A stretch of 64,000 bases of DNA from assembly GCA_028023455.1 (NCBI GenBank), contig JAQFVV010000207.1, positions 402,208 to 466,207 on the forward strand, in the 5' to 3' direction. The translations under genes and the position numbers were made by a program. This DNA is from Epiperipatus broadwayi (lineage: Eukaryota; Onychophora; Udeonychophora; Euonychophora; Peripatidae). Under the pieces are notes generated by a model. That model made no database searches. It was not told where the DNA came from and was given only the letters and a program-made list of their open reading frames with translations. This document shows positions 46,063 to 59,221 of the stretch, in pieces (the first letter of the stretch is position 1; each line of letters begins with the position of its first letter).

Positions 46063-46620
46063 TTTTAGTAGTAATTATATGTTGATCTACTTCCATCAAC
46101 TAATTTTGACACTGTATGGTTTGGGAGAGTTGAAAGGACATCTAATTTGGTATTAGGAGCCCCCAGACTGATTCTGATGCTCATGTGTCTCGCACTCAAA
46201 CTTCTTATGAGCTGTAGAGTGACAAACCCATATGTCTTTCTTTATATAATTATTCATAGTGTTTGAAAGTTAATAATTTGCCTTGCTTTTAACAAAAAGT
46301 GAAAATATCAGGAAAACCTTTTATAGATAATTATTCAAAATTTGTACTGATTCTTGCTTTTTGTTGAATAATCTAACAGGTCAGAGCATAATCTGAAGGT
46401 CCAGGGTTAATTTCATGCTAATAATGCTACTGATCAGATCATCAACATTTAAAAAAGTGAGAAGAAGAATGTCACTCATAGCATTTTTATATACTAACCT
46501 ATATACTATTACTGATTGTTAAATCCATTTGAAAAAGTTTAAATAATTTTTGGTTTTTGCAAAAACATTTACCATTTTATATTAAGTGATGAGTATAGAT
46601 CAACATATAATTACTATTGA
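46063..46620. repeat. Foldback element with tRNA-like core, copy 2 (family V)
   Basis: The termini taattatatgttgatct (46068) and agatcaacatataatta (46598) are inverted copies. The right part has the tRNA-like sequence ggtccagggttaatttcatgc and the continuation atgctactgatcagatcatc, matching copy 1 at 29070-29110. The left arm is much less similar than in copy 1, and its interior (about 46130-46370) is unrelated to it. Confidence 0.65.
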
Positions 46621-47259
46621 AATACCATTAACACAATCCTTCAGACAAATCCAGAAACTAATGTTTGAAAATAATACTACTTGGAAACTCAGAGTAGATT
46701 GCCTTATTTAATGAGACAAAAACCAGAAACTCATTCATTCTGGAGATGAAAATTTTGTTGCACTACACCACCTGGTGTTTGCTCAAACTTATGATAGATG
46801 GCTGTAAAATAGAGTGAAGAAAATTACTTTTGGAATCATATCAGGGAGCATAGGAGAGGTCAACCAAAGTTATTGTTAGTATTAAATATTCAAGACATAA
46901 AGACTATATTTTTAATTAATTGCAATAATATTTATTATTGTAATGAAGCCAAATATTAACAAAAATGTGGTTGACCTGGTATAGGTATATAGAAGCAGGT
47001 AATAGGGTCATATTAAATAGTAAATACAAGATGTAAAAGAAATTGAGAATAAAATTTGTTATACCATGGGAATATGTTTATGAATATGCTTATATAAATT
47101 TAGTTTAATTGTGTATACATAGGTAAAATTGAGACAAAGGATATACAACACATTATTTTTAAAACAGATAATTGTGAAAAATAAAAATGTTAATCTATTT
47201 TCTCCAATTCTATTAATAGTAAAAATCCATTTAATATTCTTTCTCTATTCAGCTTTCGT

Positions 47260-47960
47260 TTTTTAATATTATAAAAACGGCACATTAAAGTTTGTAATAA
47301 GCTAATCTTTCTCTCCTCAATCCATATGTTTGTGGAAAAATTAGTTTTTCAGTCTTTTATCCATTTCAAACTATTTCTTGTAATTGCCTTCATATATTTT
47401 GTCTAATTATTTTGCTTAATTGATCTACCTTTGCCACTCTCTCTAAAAAAAATGTGCAGTATTGGTATAATGTCATACTTCTTCTACCTTCTCTAAAGGG
47501 ACAAAATTTTTCTTTTATTTTTTCCCTGGCTGACCACTGGTATCTTCATTAATAATGCTAAGACCATGTCAGCAAAGCCAGTAATTTGTTGGATTTCATA
47601 TCCATAAAATATCCATTTCTTTAACCATGTAAAGCCATACTTCAGGATGTATCTCTTATTGAAGTGATTTTAATGTAAAGGAATATATTTGTTAATTCTC
47701 TTTTTTTGTTAAATGTTCATTTATTTTACGTAATTCTAAGGTTTGTAGCTCTTCTATTTGTTCCATATGATTTCATTTAGCTTTCAAGTATTTAATAATT
47801 GTGGCATGTTCTAGCCTTTCTTTTCCTATCAACATTATGTCCATCTGATTTTCCTCTCTGGAACATTTCTTGATCTTTGTCTTTCTCAATTAATTTTTAC
47901 ATTACACTTTGTTTCAATAGAATGTCATACAAATCTATTAGCAATTAATTAAAATAGTTT
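47260..47960 (-). pseudogene. Possible decayed LINE-like coding remnant
   Basis: On the minus strand, scattered frames read ERLEHATIIKYLKAK, MEQIEELQTLELRKINEHL and CPFREGRRSMTLYQYC. The composition and strand asymmetry (pyrimidine-rich plus strand) are those of the other minus-strand LINE relics here. No catalytic motif is identified, so the assignment is tentative. Confidence 0.3.
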
Positions 47961-48114
47961 ACTAAACAAAAAATGCCCTCAATGCTTGCTTAATTTTAAT
48001 ATTTTTAAAAAAAATATTATTTTTCATTGTGTGTCTATTTACATAATTATAATTTCAAAATAATTTACATCATATTTAAACCAGATTAATATTTCTATTC
48101 TTTATTTCCAGCAA

Positions 48115-48210
48115 TGTTTATAAACAACAGCATTTAAGAATCAAAAGCTTAAAAGATATATAGAGTTCCTGTTTTTTTTTTCACGTTTGTTGATGTATGA
48201 ATATTATTTG
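48115..48210 (+). repeat. Dispersed repeat T, short copy
   Basis: aatcaaaagcttaaaagata and the following cacgtttgttgatgtatgaa segment match the right part of repeat T at 21257-21325. Confidence 0.55.
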
Positions 48211-48970
48211 TAGCTTATGAGGGAAGATAATTTTTATCCACTTGAATCATATATTTTATTCTAGTTCAATGCCTGATGCAGGTATCTCATCTATGGAAAC
48301 ATTCCTCTCTATGCATTTAATATCCTATGCATTTAACATAATATTGAGAAGCAGCAACACTACAATTATGCCATAAATATTCATTTTAACTTGTACTTGT
48401 TAAACTGGTAAAACTAACATTACTCATCCAAAAAGGGCATTTAGATATAAGCTAAATAAACTACAGCTTAGGGTCTCACAATTTGCAGGGGCCTCAAAAT
48501 ATCCTGTGGTTTTTTTTTTGACAAATGCAATTTTTTTTTAATGTATTTAAATATTTTTTCCTACATAAATTTTCCAATTTTATTAATATTATTTAGGGTA
48601 TGTTATCTCAGGTTTTTCTTTATTCTAACTTTGTTGTAACCTATTTAAATTGAATAAAATAATCATCTTGATATATGTAAACTTCCACCTAATATTAACT
48701 TGGATCATTTCAATCACTCTCACTCTAAGCTGTAAGGTAAATATATATTATATATCTTTTGTCATTACATGTTAATATGAAAATGATGTTTTTTCCTTTT
48801 TCTTCACATATTTTATATTCAAGGATGGCGAGCAGCTAAGATGGTATTCTATCTTATTTATAACATATAATAAATTATATATATATATATTATATATATA
48901 TATTATTTTTCATGTTTATAATCTTTCATTTTCTAGCATTTACTTTTGCTATTCTATTTCCAACCATGCA

Positions 48971-51830
48971 ATGAAGTGTACATTTGAAAGCAGACCCCAG
49001 ATGAGGAAAAATCTGCAGCTTGAAGACAAAAGCAAAACATTTTCAGAACTTGACACATATTTAACCTCAGGAATAAAAAATAATCCACAAACCCAAGGAG
49101 ATCAGCAAAGTCCAAAACAACTTCAGCATATTGACTCTGATACTGAGATCATAGAGTCTGGAATCTCAGTGCATGGGAATATTGTCACTGATCCCAGAGT
49201 GTGGGTTCTGTTGCAAAATAAACATCTACAGTTGAAACAAAAAACATCATGAATCTCAGTGATATTTGTCAATGGGGTGTCCTCACAGAGGATGAACTCT
49301 CATGCTGGATCTTAAAATGTCCATCAGCATATCAGCACTTTTTCAGAGCAGAAAAGTTAATGATGAAGCATAAAATCAGGAATGGCTTGTGCACTCTCTA
49401 ACAACTGGTTGTGTTTATTGCTTTGTCTGCAAAGTGTTTTAATCATCAATTGTAGCACTATATTCTGATGGATTTTCTGATTGGAGAAATCCCACAGTCA
49501 TTCAAAGTCATGAAAACTGAAAATCATAGAAAAGCTTTGCTTATATACTTGATAAGAAAATGTGGTTCAACCTTAAACTCAGGACTAGCAAAACAAATAA
49601 AAGCAGGACAGCTTTACTGGAAGTATGTGCTTAAGCATGTTGTTGCTGTGATATACACATTAGCAGAACATGATCTGGTATTTAAAAGAGACAATGAAAC
49701 TTTTGAATTACCAAATAATGGCAACTACCTTGGTTTGTTAAAATCGATAGCTAAATTTAATCCATTTCTTTCCAACCATATAAAACAATATGAAAATAAA
49801 TTATTTGAGTTAGCTTCATATTTATCAAAGACAGTATGTGCTGAACTTGTGCATCTTAGGGCTAATAAAGTAAGAGTATCAATTTTGGGTGAATAAGAGC
49901 AGGTTAGATCAGTTTACCTGTGGACTCTACACCAGATCTTTCCCATGTGAATCAACTAACTATTGTAGTAATGGACATATCATCTGAAAATGGTTTACTT
50001 GTTGAATGCTTTCTAACTTTCTTAGAGTTGTAAAATCATAATGATGGAGATATAGTGGTGGATTATCTAAGTAAAGACTGTAAAGTTGATTTCAGTAAAT
50101 GCTGAAGGCAGTCAAATACAATGGAATGCAATAAAAAATCCTTGAGTTAAACAAGCATGCTATATATATATATATATATATGTCCACAGATGGCGTTCTA
50201 CCAAAAACGCCCATCAAGCGTATGTTTTGTTTACATAAACGTCAGAGTAGTTAGTATTCACTATCTCTAACTATAATTCCACTTTCAGATCATGATTTCA
50301 AGCTATTTGCTATCGTCAGTGAAAGACAGGAATAAAGAAACTAGATCTAAATACAAACTCTGAGCGTTTATGAAACAATTTCTATTCAGCTTGCAAGCGT
50401 GAATTTTTTAGACACGTAATGTCTTCAAACTCAGCATAGCAAACCAGATAGCTATATGGGTCTGATCTCAGTTCAGCATCACCACATAGTAGAAGCCTCT
50501 GCAATCTATATCATTGCAAGAAAGACCTCAAAGGTACATTTATGATAAACAAAAATGCAAGTTAAAAAACTTGCTAACGCTTGTATTTATGTCCACAGAT
50601 GGCGTTTCTTGGTAGAACGCCATCTGTGGACATAAATACAAGCGTTAGCAAGTTTTTTAACTTGCATTTTTGTTTATCATATATATATATTCTATGTGTC
50701 AGTCATTCATTAAATCTCATTGGCCATGCTGCTGTAGATTGCTGTTAGATGCAATAAACTTTTTTTGCTATTGTTCAAAAGCTACATATTTTTTTTCATT
50801 TTCTACAAAAGAGGTGCTCTCTGAGGTTATCTTTCTGAAAACAGACTCAGTTATCAGAGTATTAAAAAGGCAGTCTGACATAGTGGGAAGCACATGTCAA
50901 AGCAGTGTTTTCCATATAGATTAGTTATACGCCAATCATAGATGCTCTAAGGCACATTCATGCTGATGAGAATGAAAAAGAACTATAAGATTACAAGCTA
51001 ATATTTCTTTGGAAAAAATGGAGGAATTAATGTTTGTTTTTATGCTATATTTATAAAATCATTTGCTGAAGAATTTCACAAAGCCAGTCTGACTTTCCAG
51101 GATCCAAAGATTGCACTAACCACATGTAAAAATCTGTATATATAGCTCTCTCTGTGTGTGTTAAAAATAATCAGGAAAATATTGATAATATGGAAGGAGA
51201 AACTAAATCTAATTTGCCTGATGTAGATTATAAATTCTATAGAAAAAAGAAAGAGGGTGAGAAAAAACAAGCCAATGATGGAGTTGTACATGATGCTGAT
51301 GAATAGCTTTCTCCAAGAAACAAATTTCGAGTGAAATTCTTTATTCATATCATAGACAGTATTGAGGCAAATTTAACAAGAACAGCAACAATTTGTAATT
51401 ATATTGGAATAAATTTTCAGTTTTAGTTGATAACTTAATGAAAGAATATCCACACGATGCTGATATTAACCTCACAAGTGAACTGAGATTCTTTCATCCA
51501 TGATGTCAACCAGAATAATCCTGAAAAAAAAAACAAATTCAACACAAGGCTCTGTATCGAATCATCTTTCAGGATAAGGTTTAGGTAGTTTTCCAAAATG
51601 TTGAAGCAATATTATGATTATTCCTGTGTCTAATGTTAACAAATTATTCAGTAGAAACATTATTTTCATAGCTAAAGAGAATAAAAAAATGAACTGAGAG
51701 CAACTATACCTTAAGAAAAATTGTCTGTGCTTAGCATCATGAGTATACATGTTATGCAGCATATCTTTTGATTACATAATGATTTTGCATTTGGGAAATC
51801 AAAAAAAAAATGTTTTAAGTTAGAACATAG
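48971..51830 (+). pseudogene. ZMYM1-like hAT transposase pseudogene (TTF-type zinc finger, DUF4371-like, hAT dimerisation)
   Basis: Pieces appear in family order. First is an N-terminal disordered part. A TTF-type finger relic follows around 49257-49440 (WGVLTEDELSCWILKCP-like). Next is DGFSDWRNPTVIQSHENS-like, leading into the 49468-49896 frame with GQLYWKYVLKHVVAVIYTLAE and NGNYLGLLKSIAKFNPFL. Then come PVDSTPDLSHVNQLTIVV (first catalytic Asp region) and DYLSKDCKVDFSKC. After the insertion follow LLDAINFF, RVLKRQSD, EEFHKASLTFQDPKIALTTC and KLVDNLMKEYP-like. The C-terminal dimerisation relic lies at about 51545-51760 (VFQNVEAIL and LTNYSVETLFS in place of the usual S-G-E-R-S-F-S). Many stops make it inactive. 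Confidence 0.85.
50160..50690 (+). repeat. Foldback family E unit inside the hAT, with 65-bp perfect hairpin
   Basis: A (TA)n run (50160-50181) is followed by the unit start tgtccacagatggcgttcta. Family landmarks follow: gtcagtgaaagacaggaat, aactagatctaaatac and atatgggtctgatctcagtt. The unit ends in a perfect hairpin, 50542-50606 pairing with 50616-50680 around a 9-base loop. A second (AT)n run at 50681-50690 leads straight back into hAT coding sequence. The hairpin loop region repeats the unit start (tgtccacagatggcgtt), so the end-to-start junction seen in other copies is present here too. Confidence 0.93.
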
Positions 51831-52040
51831 AGCCTTTAGGAGGATTATATTAATTTCTGTGATTTTGCAAAAACATTCATTATTTTTTTAATAAAAATTA
51901 AAGGACAATATATTTCCCTTATTCATATATTTAAAAGGTATATATATAAAACTTTTTCTGAGTTTAACTGTAGTAATTTAAAACGGTAAACCCGAGGGCT
52001 TTATATGCTTAGGGCCTCATCAAGTCTAAATCCGGCACTG

Positions 52041-53800
52041 AAGAAGGATATTTGATTTTGACATTTTGCCTACCAACTTCCTGTTAAAATCTTCACGACA
52101 AAACAGCCTACCTGGATTTCTCAAATCAAAGTTTTATCTTTCAAATACACAGACTTGTGCTATTTCTTTCACTTTGACTGATTGATTTTGTATTTTTATT
52201 TCAATTGTTTTTAAGTACTCTGTTTATTTCTTTTCTAATAAAATGTTTTAATTGTATTTCTTAATTATTACAATTTTATGGAAAATTGTAGCAAATATTT
52301 TTTTTTTGTTTTCTCTCAAAGAAATGAGTTTTTCAGTTAATTTCCTCAATTATTACTTAAGAAACAAATAATGAATTATAAATGAAGTTATTTTTAAATT
52401 AAATCGAATGAAGCCGACGTTGAGTCGAGCCAAACATTGGCTGATCAACTATTTTCAAACTACTATTAAGTAATTGAAAAGATTTTCTTCTCTTATTATT
52501 TTGATTGACTTAATAATTAATCGCTTGGAAACAATAATTATTTAAAAACTATTTATAAAAAGTTAAAAAAAATTAAGAGTTTCAATTGTATTTAAAAAAT
52601 ATTTTTTTTAATAAAAGATATGCAATCGTTATTAAAATCAGTCAGAAAACTACGGAAGCAAAATGTATACTTTTTACATTTAGATGCTTTAATATGAAAT
52701 ATTTAAAATAATTATCGAACGACTTCAAGAGTTCTTAATAAGTTCCAACGCCGAATGAACCTGAACTGAAATCGATCGGAGGTTGCTATGCTTCAGTTTC
52801 CGACTTTCTATCACTATGTGAAACTATGCAGGAATAAAATGTTTTAATTGGGAAAAAAAAATGATTGTATAAATGGACCATATGCCCAGAGACTCTGTAG
52901 TCCATCTTTCACTGAAATTATTATACAACATAATAAAATATATTTATTTCCTCCTAAATTATCGTGCCTAATAAAGAATCCCTACATCACTTCATATTTC
53001 TGATGTATTTCTTGTTTTTCTCCTTTCACATTCTAATTTCACTGTTGTATCATTATATCTTTTATATAAATATAAAAATAGACTATTTATCTGTTAACTT
53101 TGCATATTGTAAAATATTTTCAAACGACATATTTATAGACTTCTCCATTTAATCTAATAACATAATATTTTTACAAACCATTTTCATCTTCCAAACATAT
53201 TTAATTTGTTTTTCATTAACATTATGATAGCAAAACCCATCTCATATTTTATGAATACTTTTGTTGCTGTCCATCAGTCACACTTAATGTATGTTTTCAT
53301 AGTACTAATCAAATTCTATTAATATGCAAGTTTTCGTCATCATCTTAACAATTCAAATATTAAAGTAGATAACATCATGCTTTTCAGAATTATTTTTTGC
53401 TATTAAATTATTTGGGTGAAATATATATCAAATCAGATTTTATTCAAATACAGTTTCTGTTTCACTTCTGATTTAAATTTAATTTATATATATATATATC
53501 TTTAAAAACATCTAAATGTTTATTCTGCTCCAATTTTTCAAAAGAATATTTCTAATTTTCCAATATTTTAATATTCTCTGCTGTAGATCTCTCAACAACT
53601 ATTGGCCATTTTAACCCAAACATATTCCAATATGTTCAAGACTTTTGTACAATATACTCCAAGCACTTTATTATAAGTCTATTCTAAATTTTAAAATCAT
53701 GTAACTATTTAACTTTTTTTTAATCAACTGAATAGTAGCATGGAAAAAGTATTGTAATTCTAATTAAATCCTTTGTAAATCTATTTCAACTATGAATTAT
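52041..53800. other. Interval without recognised gene
   Basis: Mostly AT-rich. The part from about 52400 to 52830 is more complex and keeps several CpGs (gaagccgacgttgagtcgag, gaaatcgatcggaggttgct), but no convincing exon or promoter could be assembled there. Confidence 0.45.
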
Positions 53801-53809
53801 ATTGTAACA

Positions 53810-55330
53810 GTGAGTTCTTAATACCTTTTGATTATGGAGGGTGCCACCAGATCACTGCGTACATGGAAAATTTATTTGCCATGATCAAAGTTAATGATGA
53901 TGATGATTTGCACCAACCAGACCCAGGGAAAACAAGAGTTCAATAATATTGTTCAGACAATTGATAAAATAAAGCTAGGACAAACCTTAGCTAAAATAAT
54001 TTAATCAAGTTCATAATTTATTAAAAGTAATATAAAAAAATATTCAAGTACGGAGATTTATTTACAATAAATGTAGTTTTTATTAAACTCTATCAAAGCC
54101 TGTACAAACAAAAATAAAACATTTAAATGCTCTGGCAGACAGGCTAATTTTTTAATACAGTTTTAAAAGGGAGGAAATAAGTTTCTTTCAGCTGAAGATT
54201 CACCTAAGCAACTCTGGTTCCCTTATTCAAAAAGTTTTAAAACAAATCACAAATAAGAGATTTTTCTATGAATCAATGAAACCAGCATGGGTGAGTGATC
54301 ACTAGATTATTGACTAGTCACATCATATTTCCACAGAATTAGTGCATGGCCAACCACATTGAAGATTGCCACAGTTGTTTACAATGCAAGAAAAATAAAT
54401 ATGATATAAAGAATACAACGATAATGAAATTAGAAATCTGAGCAAATACTTCAGTGTAAGTAATTTTTAAACAAAGAGAAAATCAAATCTCTGATTTAAG
54501 AGAAAACAGAAATATATAACTGGTGAATCACCAATCAAACAATTGGCCCAAACTAAGCTGCAACAATAAAATTAAAAGTCTCAATAGGAGACATGAAAGT
54601 AATTAGAAAATTATTTACATCTGTCCAAGCATTTATTAAGAAAGTGATATAATTATAAATATAAATAGCTTTATAAAATAAACCCAGTAGAGACTCTGAC
54701 AAATACATTTAAAACAAACATGGAACCTTAAAACTAAGATTCCAACACATAATAAATCCAATAAAAAATACATCAAATAAATGCTTAACATATTTAAATT
54801 GAATAAGCAAAAGATATCAAAATAGGTTACTTTTTAAGATTAAACTGAGACTTTAAAACCCTGGAAAGAATAAGAAAACATGTTACCTCAAGGTATATCA
54901 GTTAAAATGGGCTGATGTCTTTTAGCATGGCCCACATAGTTCATTCTATTGAGGGATCACTTCTGTTTTGAGGTCATGACATGATTTTGTAGAGGCAATC
55001 TGAGATCTGGGGTCACCTTTAAGTTGGTTTAGCATGGCATGATGTTGAGGCCATTCTTCCTAGTGTTTAGTTTTAGCATTCTGCAGGAAAGATTCTTTTT
55101 AGCAATTTGAAGACAGTAATTTAAATTTGGCAGCACATCATTCCCAGTCTGGATCTCTAGAAGTTGAATCAATACACATCATAAGTAACTAAAAGTCAAT
55201 AGCTGAAGAAAAATTAGTCTGAAATCCCAGGGCTATTTATACAAGCTCTTATCTTCCATAACATCTTTTATTAGCTAATTCTGACCAGGGCAATTCCTTA
55301 TCTCAGATTTAATTTTAATTAAAAAATTCT
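53810..55330. other. Unassigned moderately complex interval
   Basis: This stretch has fewer homopolymer runs than its surroundings, particularly at 53810-53950 and 54890-55250. It contains a paired motif ctgaccagggcaatt / ctgaccagtgctaat near 55283 and 55330. It could be part of an old long repeat. I see no coding motif, tRNA-like head or terminal repeat. Confidence 0.35.
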
Positions 55331-55339
55331 GACCAGTGC

Positions 55340-58300
55340 TAATCTTAATCATAATTAATTTTTTAAAAAATGTAAAAACAAGTAGCAGCTTTAGTTAAAA
55401 TAAATTAAAAATCGATTACAATCAAACAACAAGAATGTAATTTTTAAAAAAACAACTTTAGTATTAACTTTTTTTAAAAAAAAAATTAGAATATTTTGCT
55501 CACCTTTAATTATTTTGGAAAAAAAAACCAGTGACAAAAAGAAAACTATTTGAAAAATTAAATCCATTAAAAAAATAGAAATGACAGAATTTTAAAACAT
55601 AACTGCATATGTGTACTATTGCATATACTCTAATATACAAAATTTTTAAATAGTTTTCTTTTAAAACTTTATTAAAATGAAAGTTGGTTTTATTTTTGTG
55701 ATGGAAATTTTGAATTGGATTAACTATCCAGTTCAAAATGGACATTCTTTTTTCCTATTTCTCTAGAATTTTGTTATCATTTATAATTTTTATGCTCTTT
55801 TTAAAATCATCCTTGCTATTTTTCTGTGCCTATAAACATATTAGTTGTTATATTATTTAGTTCTTTTGCTTTTTATACAATCTATTCATCGCTTTCTTCA
55901 ATTATAAATAATTTTCTATTAATGGTAGTAGCAGCCACATTCATGCTATTGTAGCTGTTTTGAACCCTACATTGGCACTATGATGGATATATCTTCTTTG
56001 TATTATTTTAAGCCTATTTATAAACTTACATTACCATGTGCAATTTTATTTTACTGCCATTACAATTTTAAAATTATTAGTTAAAAAATCTAAAGATGTC
56101 AGCATTATATAGACCTTCTAGGCAATCATAATAACCAATTTGCATGATAGTGTTATCAAGGATATGTCCCTAGATGTCAATAGAAATTACAATTTCAAAC
56201 TGGTGGAGTGTTTTATATCATAGCTAAATAACAGAAAGAAATTATATTTAAAAAAAACTAATTTTCAGTAATTTGCTTGCATATTAAAGAAAAAATTATG
56301 CAACTATATACATAATTCATATTTTCTCTGAAGTATGATTGGTGAATGTACGTTTGTCCAATGTCATGCATCACATTCATACCCATTATATTTATGTGAA
56401 GAAAGTAATTTGCCATTAAATAAATACTGGGAAAACATTTGTACAAGTACTTTTAACTACAGAGATATAATATATTTCATGGTAAAGGTTCCCAGACAGC
56501 TGCTGAAACAGTCAAAAATTCCAATTCATAATTCAACATTAAGGTGCACTGTGATTTCATGGTCTGTCAATCCACTAATATAGTTCAGAAGAATAAAATA
56601 CTTAGCAATAGTTAACAAAATTTTTTAAATAGCAAGATTCAATTAAAAAACATTTACATTAATCTTAAAAAAAATGTTAAAGCAATCAATAAAAAAATTA
56701 CAAGTATTATATTAAATAAAAAATATTTCAAAAATGACCATTGTTTTTGCATTCCAACATTAATAAATAGTAACTATTAATAAAGATAAAACCTCTTGTG
56801 GTTAGTCATAAAGCTGTTGAAAAAAAGAATTATTTTTTTTTATTCAGGGGGCATTTTAATAAATATATATTTGTAGCCATAAACCTAGCAAATATAACAG
56901 ATATATTTTAAAAAGTAAATTTTAATAGAATTTTATTAAAATTCAGAAATTGATATAATATTAACATGTTTTACTTAATTTATATTAAATCTTAAAAAAA
57001 TTGTTAGAGCTACCAATTAAAAAACACAGGCCTTCACAAGGCTGAGTGCATCTGATATTTTCATAAAATACATATTTCAAAACAAAAAAATTACAACACT
57101 ACAATTATATATTCTTACAAAACATTTATTTTTAGGAAGATAACTTTTTAAAAGTTAATTATGGCAAACAGTAGCTGTTTTTTACTGAACTAAGTAGAAT
57201 GGCCTTTTGTCTAAACAGTAAAGAATTTTTTAAAAAAAAAAAATGTTAATAATAAATTATTTACTTTTAAGATTTTTTCTTTCTTTGATGACTATCTCCT
57301 AATATTTTTTAATTTTGAAAATTAAATTCAAATATCTGATATTTTATTCTATTAATTTTTTTAATAGATAAAGTATATCCAATGATGCCAAGCATCATAG
57401 TTATGAAAAAACTGTTTACAAATTTATTTTCATAGTTTGCAAATGTCAAATATTAACTTTTAGAATGTCTATTGTTTGAAAGTTTATATTTGTAACAAAT
57501 AATGTTAAAATTATCAATATATGATATAGAAAAAAGTTAAATTATAAACTAAAATATTCACATATGGAGAAATATGGATGAAAATCTCACCAGAGCCCAT
57601 TCAGAATTTAAAGTTGGAATTTGCAGCTAAATATGTTAAATCAACTTCTCAAATAAAATTGTCTTCATTGGATAATTCTCTAATGATTATATAACAATGC
57701 TTTCTTTTTTTATTTGTTTAAATATATGTTATATTCTTCATAATTTGCCAATTAAGCTACACAGTTCTTATATTTATTTTCTTTTGTTATAATCATATAT
57801 AAATATATATGGTGTGAAAATATCAAAAGTATATTCAGTACAATTATATTATTAATATTTTATATCTAAACTCTATATAAGTATTATTTTGCATTAACAT
57901 ATATATATACATATTTTAAATGACTATCCAATATTTTTTTTTTCAAATTTATTTCTTAACCAGTTTTGTTTTAATTATGAAACATTCTCAGGCAGAAGTC
58001 AAGAAATTATATTTGTGTTTTTTGACCTTGGCTGAGAAATTTTGTGAAGCTTTTTTTTACAGCTTTAAAATTGATGTATATATTTTTTCTAATATTTTAA
58101 TTTCAAAAAGAATCAAACAATGGCAGGATTATCAAATATGCAGGTATTCAAAATTTGTTAAATTCCATGATAATGGGTCTCCATTATATATTTGGTCATC
58201 TCAAACTTTGTGAGATTACTTTTAGAAAATATTGTAATGGACTAAAAACTTGATTTTTTTGGGAAGATTGTGTAATAATTAGAAATCAAAAATATGTATT

Positions 58301-59215
58301 ATTACATATTTATTTTTTACAAAAATATTTTATTTTTAAATATAAAAGAATATATTCCTCCATGTAATGTTACCTTAGAGATTATGGTTATAGGAAATAC
58401 AACTGTCTAGAAATGAGGTCACTCAACAAACTCTTATAACATTTAGTGATAAAGTAAAAATTATAAAAAAACATTTTAAACTTCTAAAGCATCAATTGAT
58501 ACATTTTCTAGATATTAAAAATAATTCATTCAAATTTGTACAACATACATCAAACAAAGAAGAGTTCATTCATTTTAAAATTGAATTGGCTCCATCTAAA
58601 ATTTGATGATAGACAGATCTTTGTTTGACTAAAATCTAATTATTAAAATAATTCCAAAATTCAAATGCAATTTTTTAAAATTTATTTCATTTCTAAACAA
58701 AAATATCTATTAAATGAGGTCAAATTTATTACATTCTGATAAATAATAATAGTTTAATATTAAAGTGAAGGCTTAAATCTATTGAGAACAAAGAAATCTG
58801 TCAGAATGTTAGCAAAATGCAAAAGGATTAATCACCTCTATAATTTTTTTATGTTAATTTTCTTTCTCTTGTCTTTCTGAAATATTTGTACATTTTCTTT
58901 GATAATCATATTAGTTCTAAATTAGCATTTCTTTATCATCTTCTTCACAAAATTTTTCCACTCTCAATAAGTTGTAAATTTACAATTTCTTATAATTCTT
59001 TCAACATATTATTAAACTTTCTGAATTTATATACACCTAATTAGCATTTAGTTTTATTTCTTATTTATTATGGTAATAATTTATGGTTTTTACCAGATTT
59101 CTTTTTCCTCAAATACTTTAATTTTAATATTTTGTAATTTTTTTTTGTTTATTATGGTAATCAGTAGTGTACTTACCATATTTAAGTTAAACTCATACAC
59201 TATTATTTAAAATAT
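55340..59215. other. Interval without recognised gene
   Basis: AT-rich sequence with short frames only. A 97-codon frame at 57920-58213 (RIKQWQDYQICRYSKFVKF) has a plausible composition but no recognisable motif and no support around it. Confidence 0.5.
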
Positions 59216-59221
59216 TCTAGT

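Larger units (their letters stand above)
48434..52040 (+). mobile_element. hAT transposon encoding a ZMYM1/TTF-type transposase, decayed and interrupted
   Basis: The right end, cttagggcctcatcaagtct followed by aaatccggcactg (ending 52040), pairs with a diverged left end near 48434-48490 (gggcatttagat and cttagggtctcac). Such G-G-C-C-x-x-A-T-T-T-A-G-A-type ends are common in this hAT subgroup. The coding relic fills the space between. A foldback family E unit is inserted at 50160-50690. An 8-bp target duplication is not evident. Confidence 0.75.

Noticed and set aside
53800-55330. LTR retrotransposon
   Set aside because: Somewhat complex sequence with suggestive short motifs, but I found no paired long terminal repeats, primer-binding site, or gag/pol frame.
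57920-58213. A 97-codon frame as a host gene
   Set aside because: No motif, no promoter or splice context, and the N-terminal half is AT-driven Phe/Leu/Ile-rich sequence.
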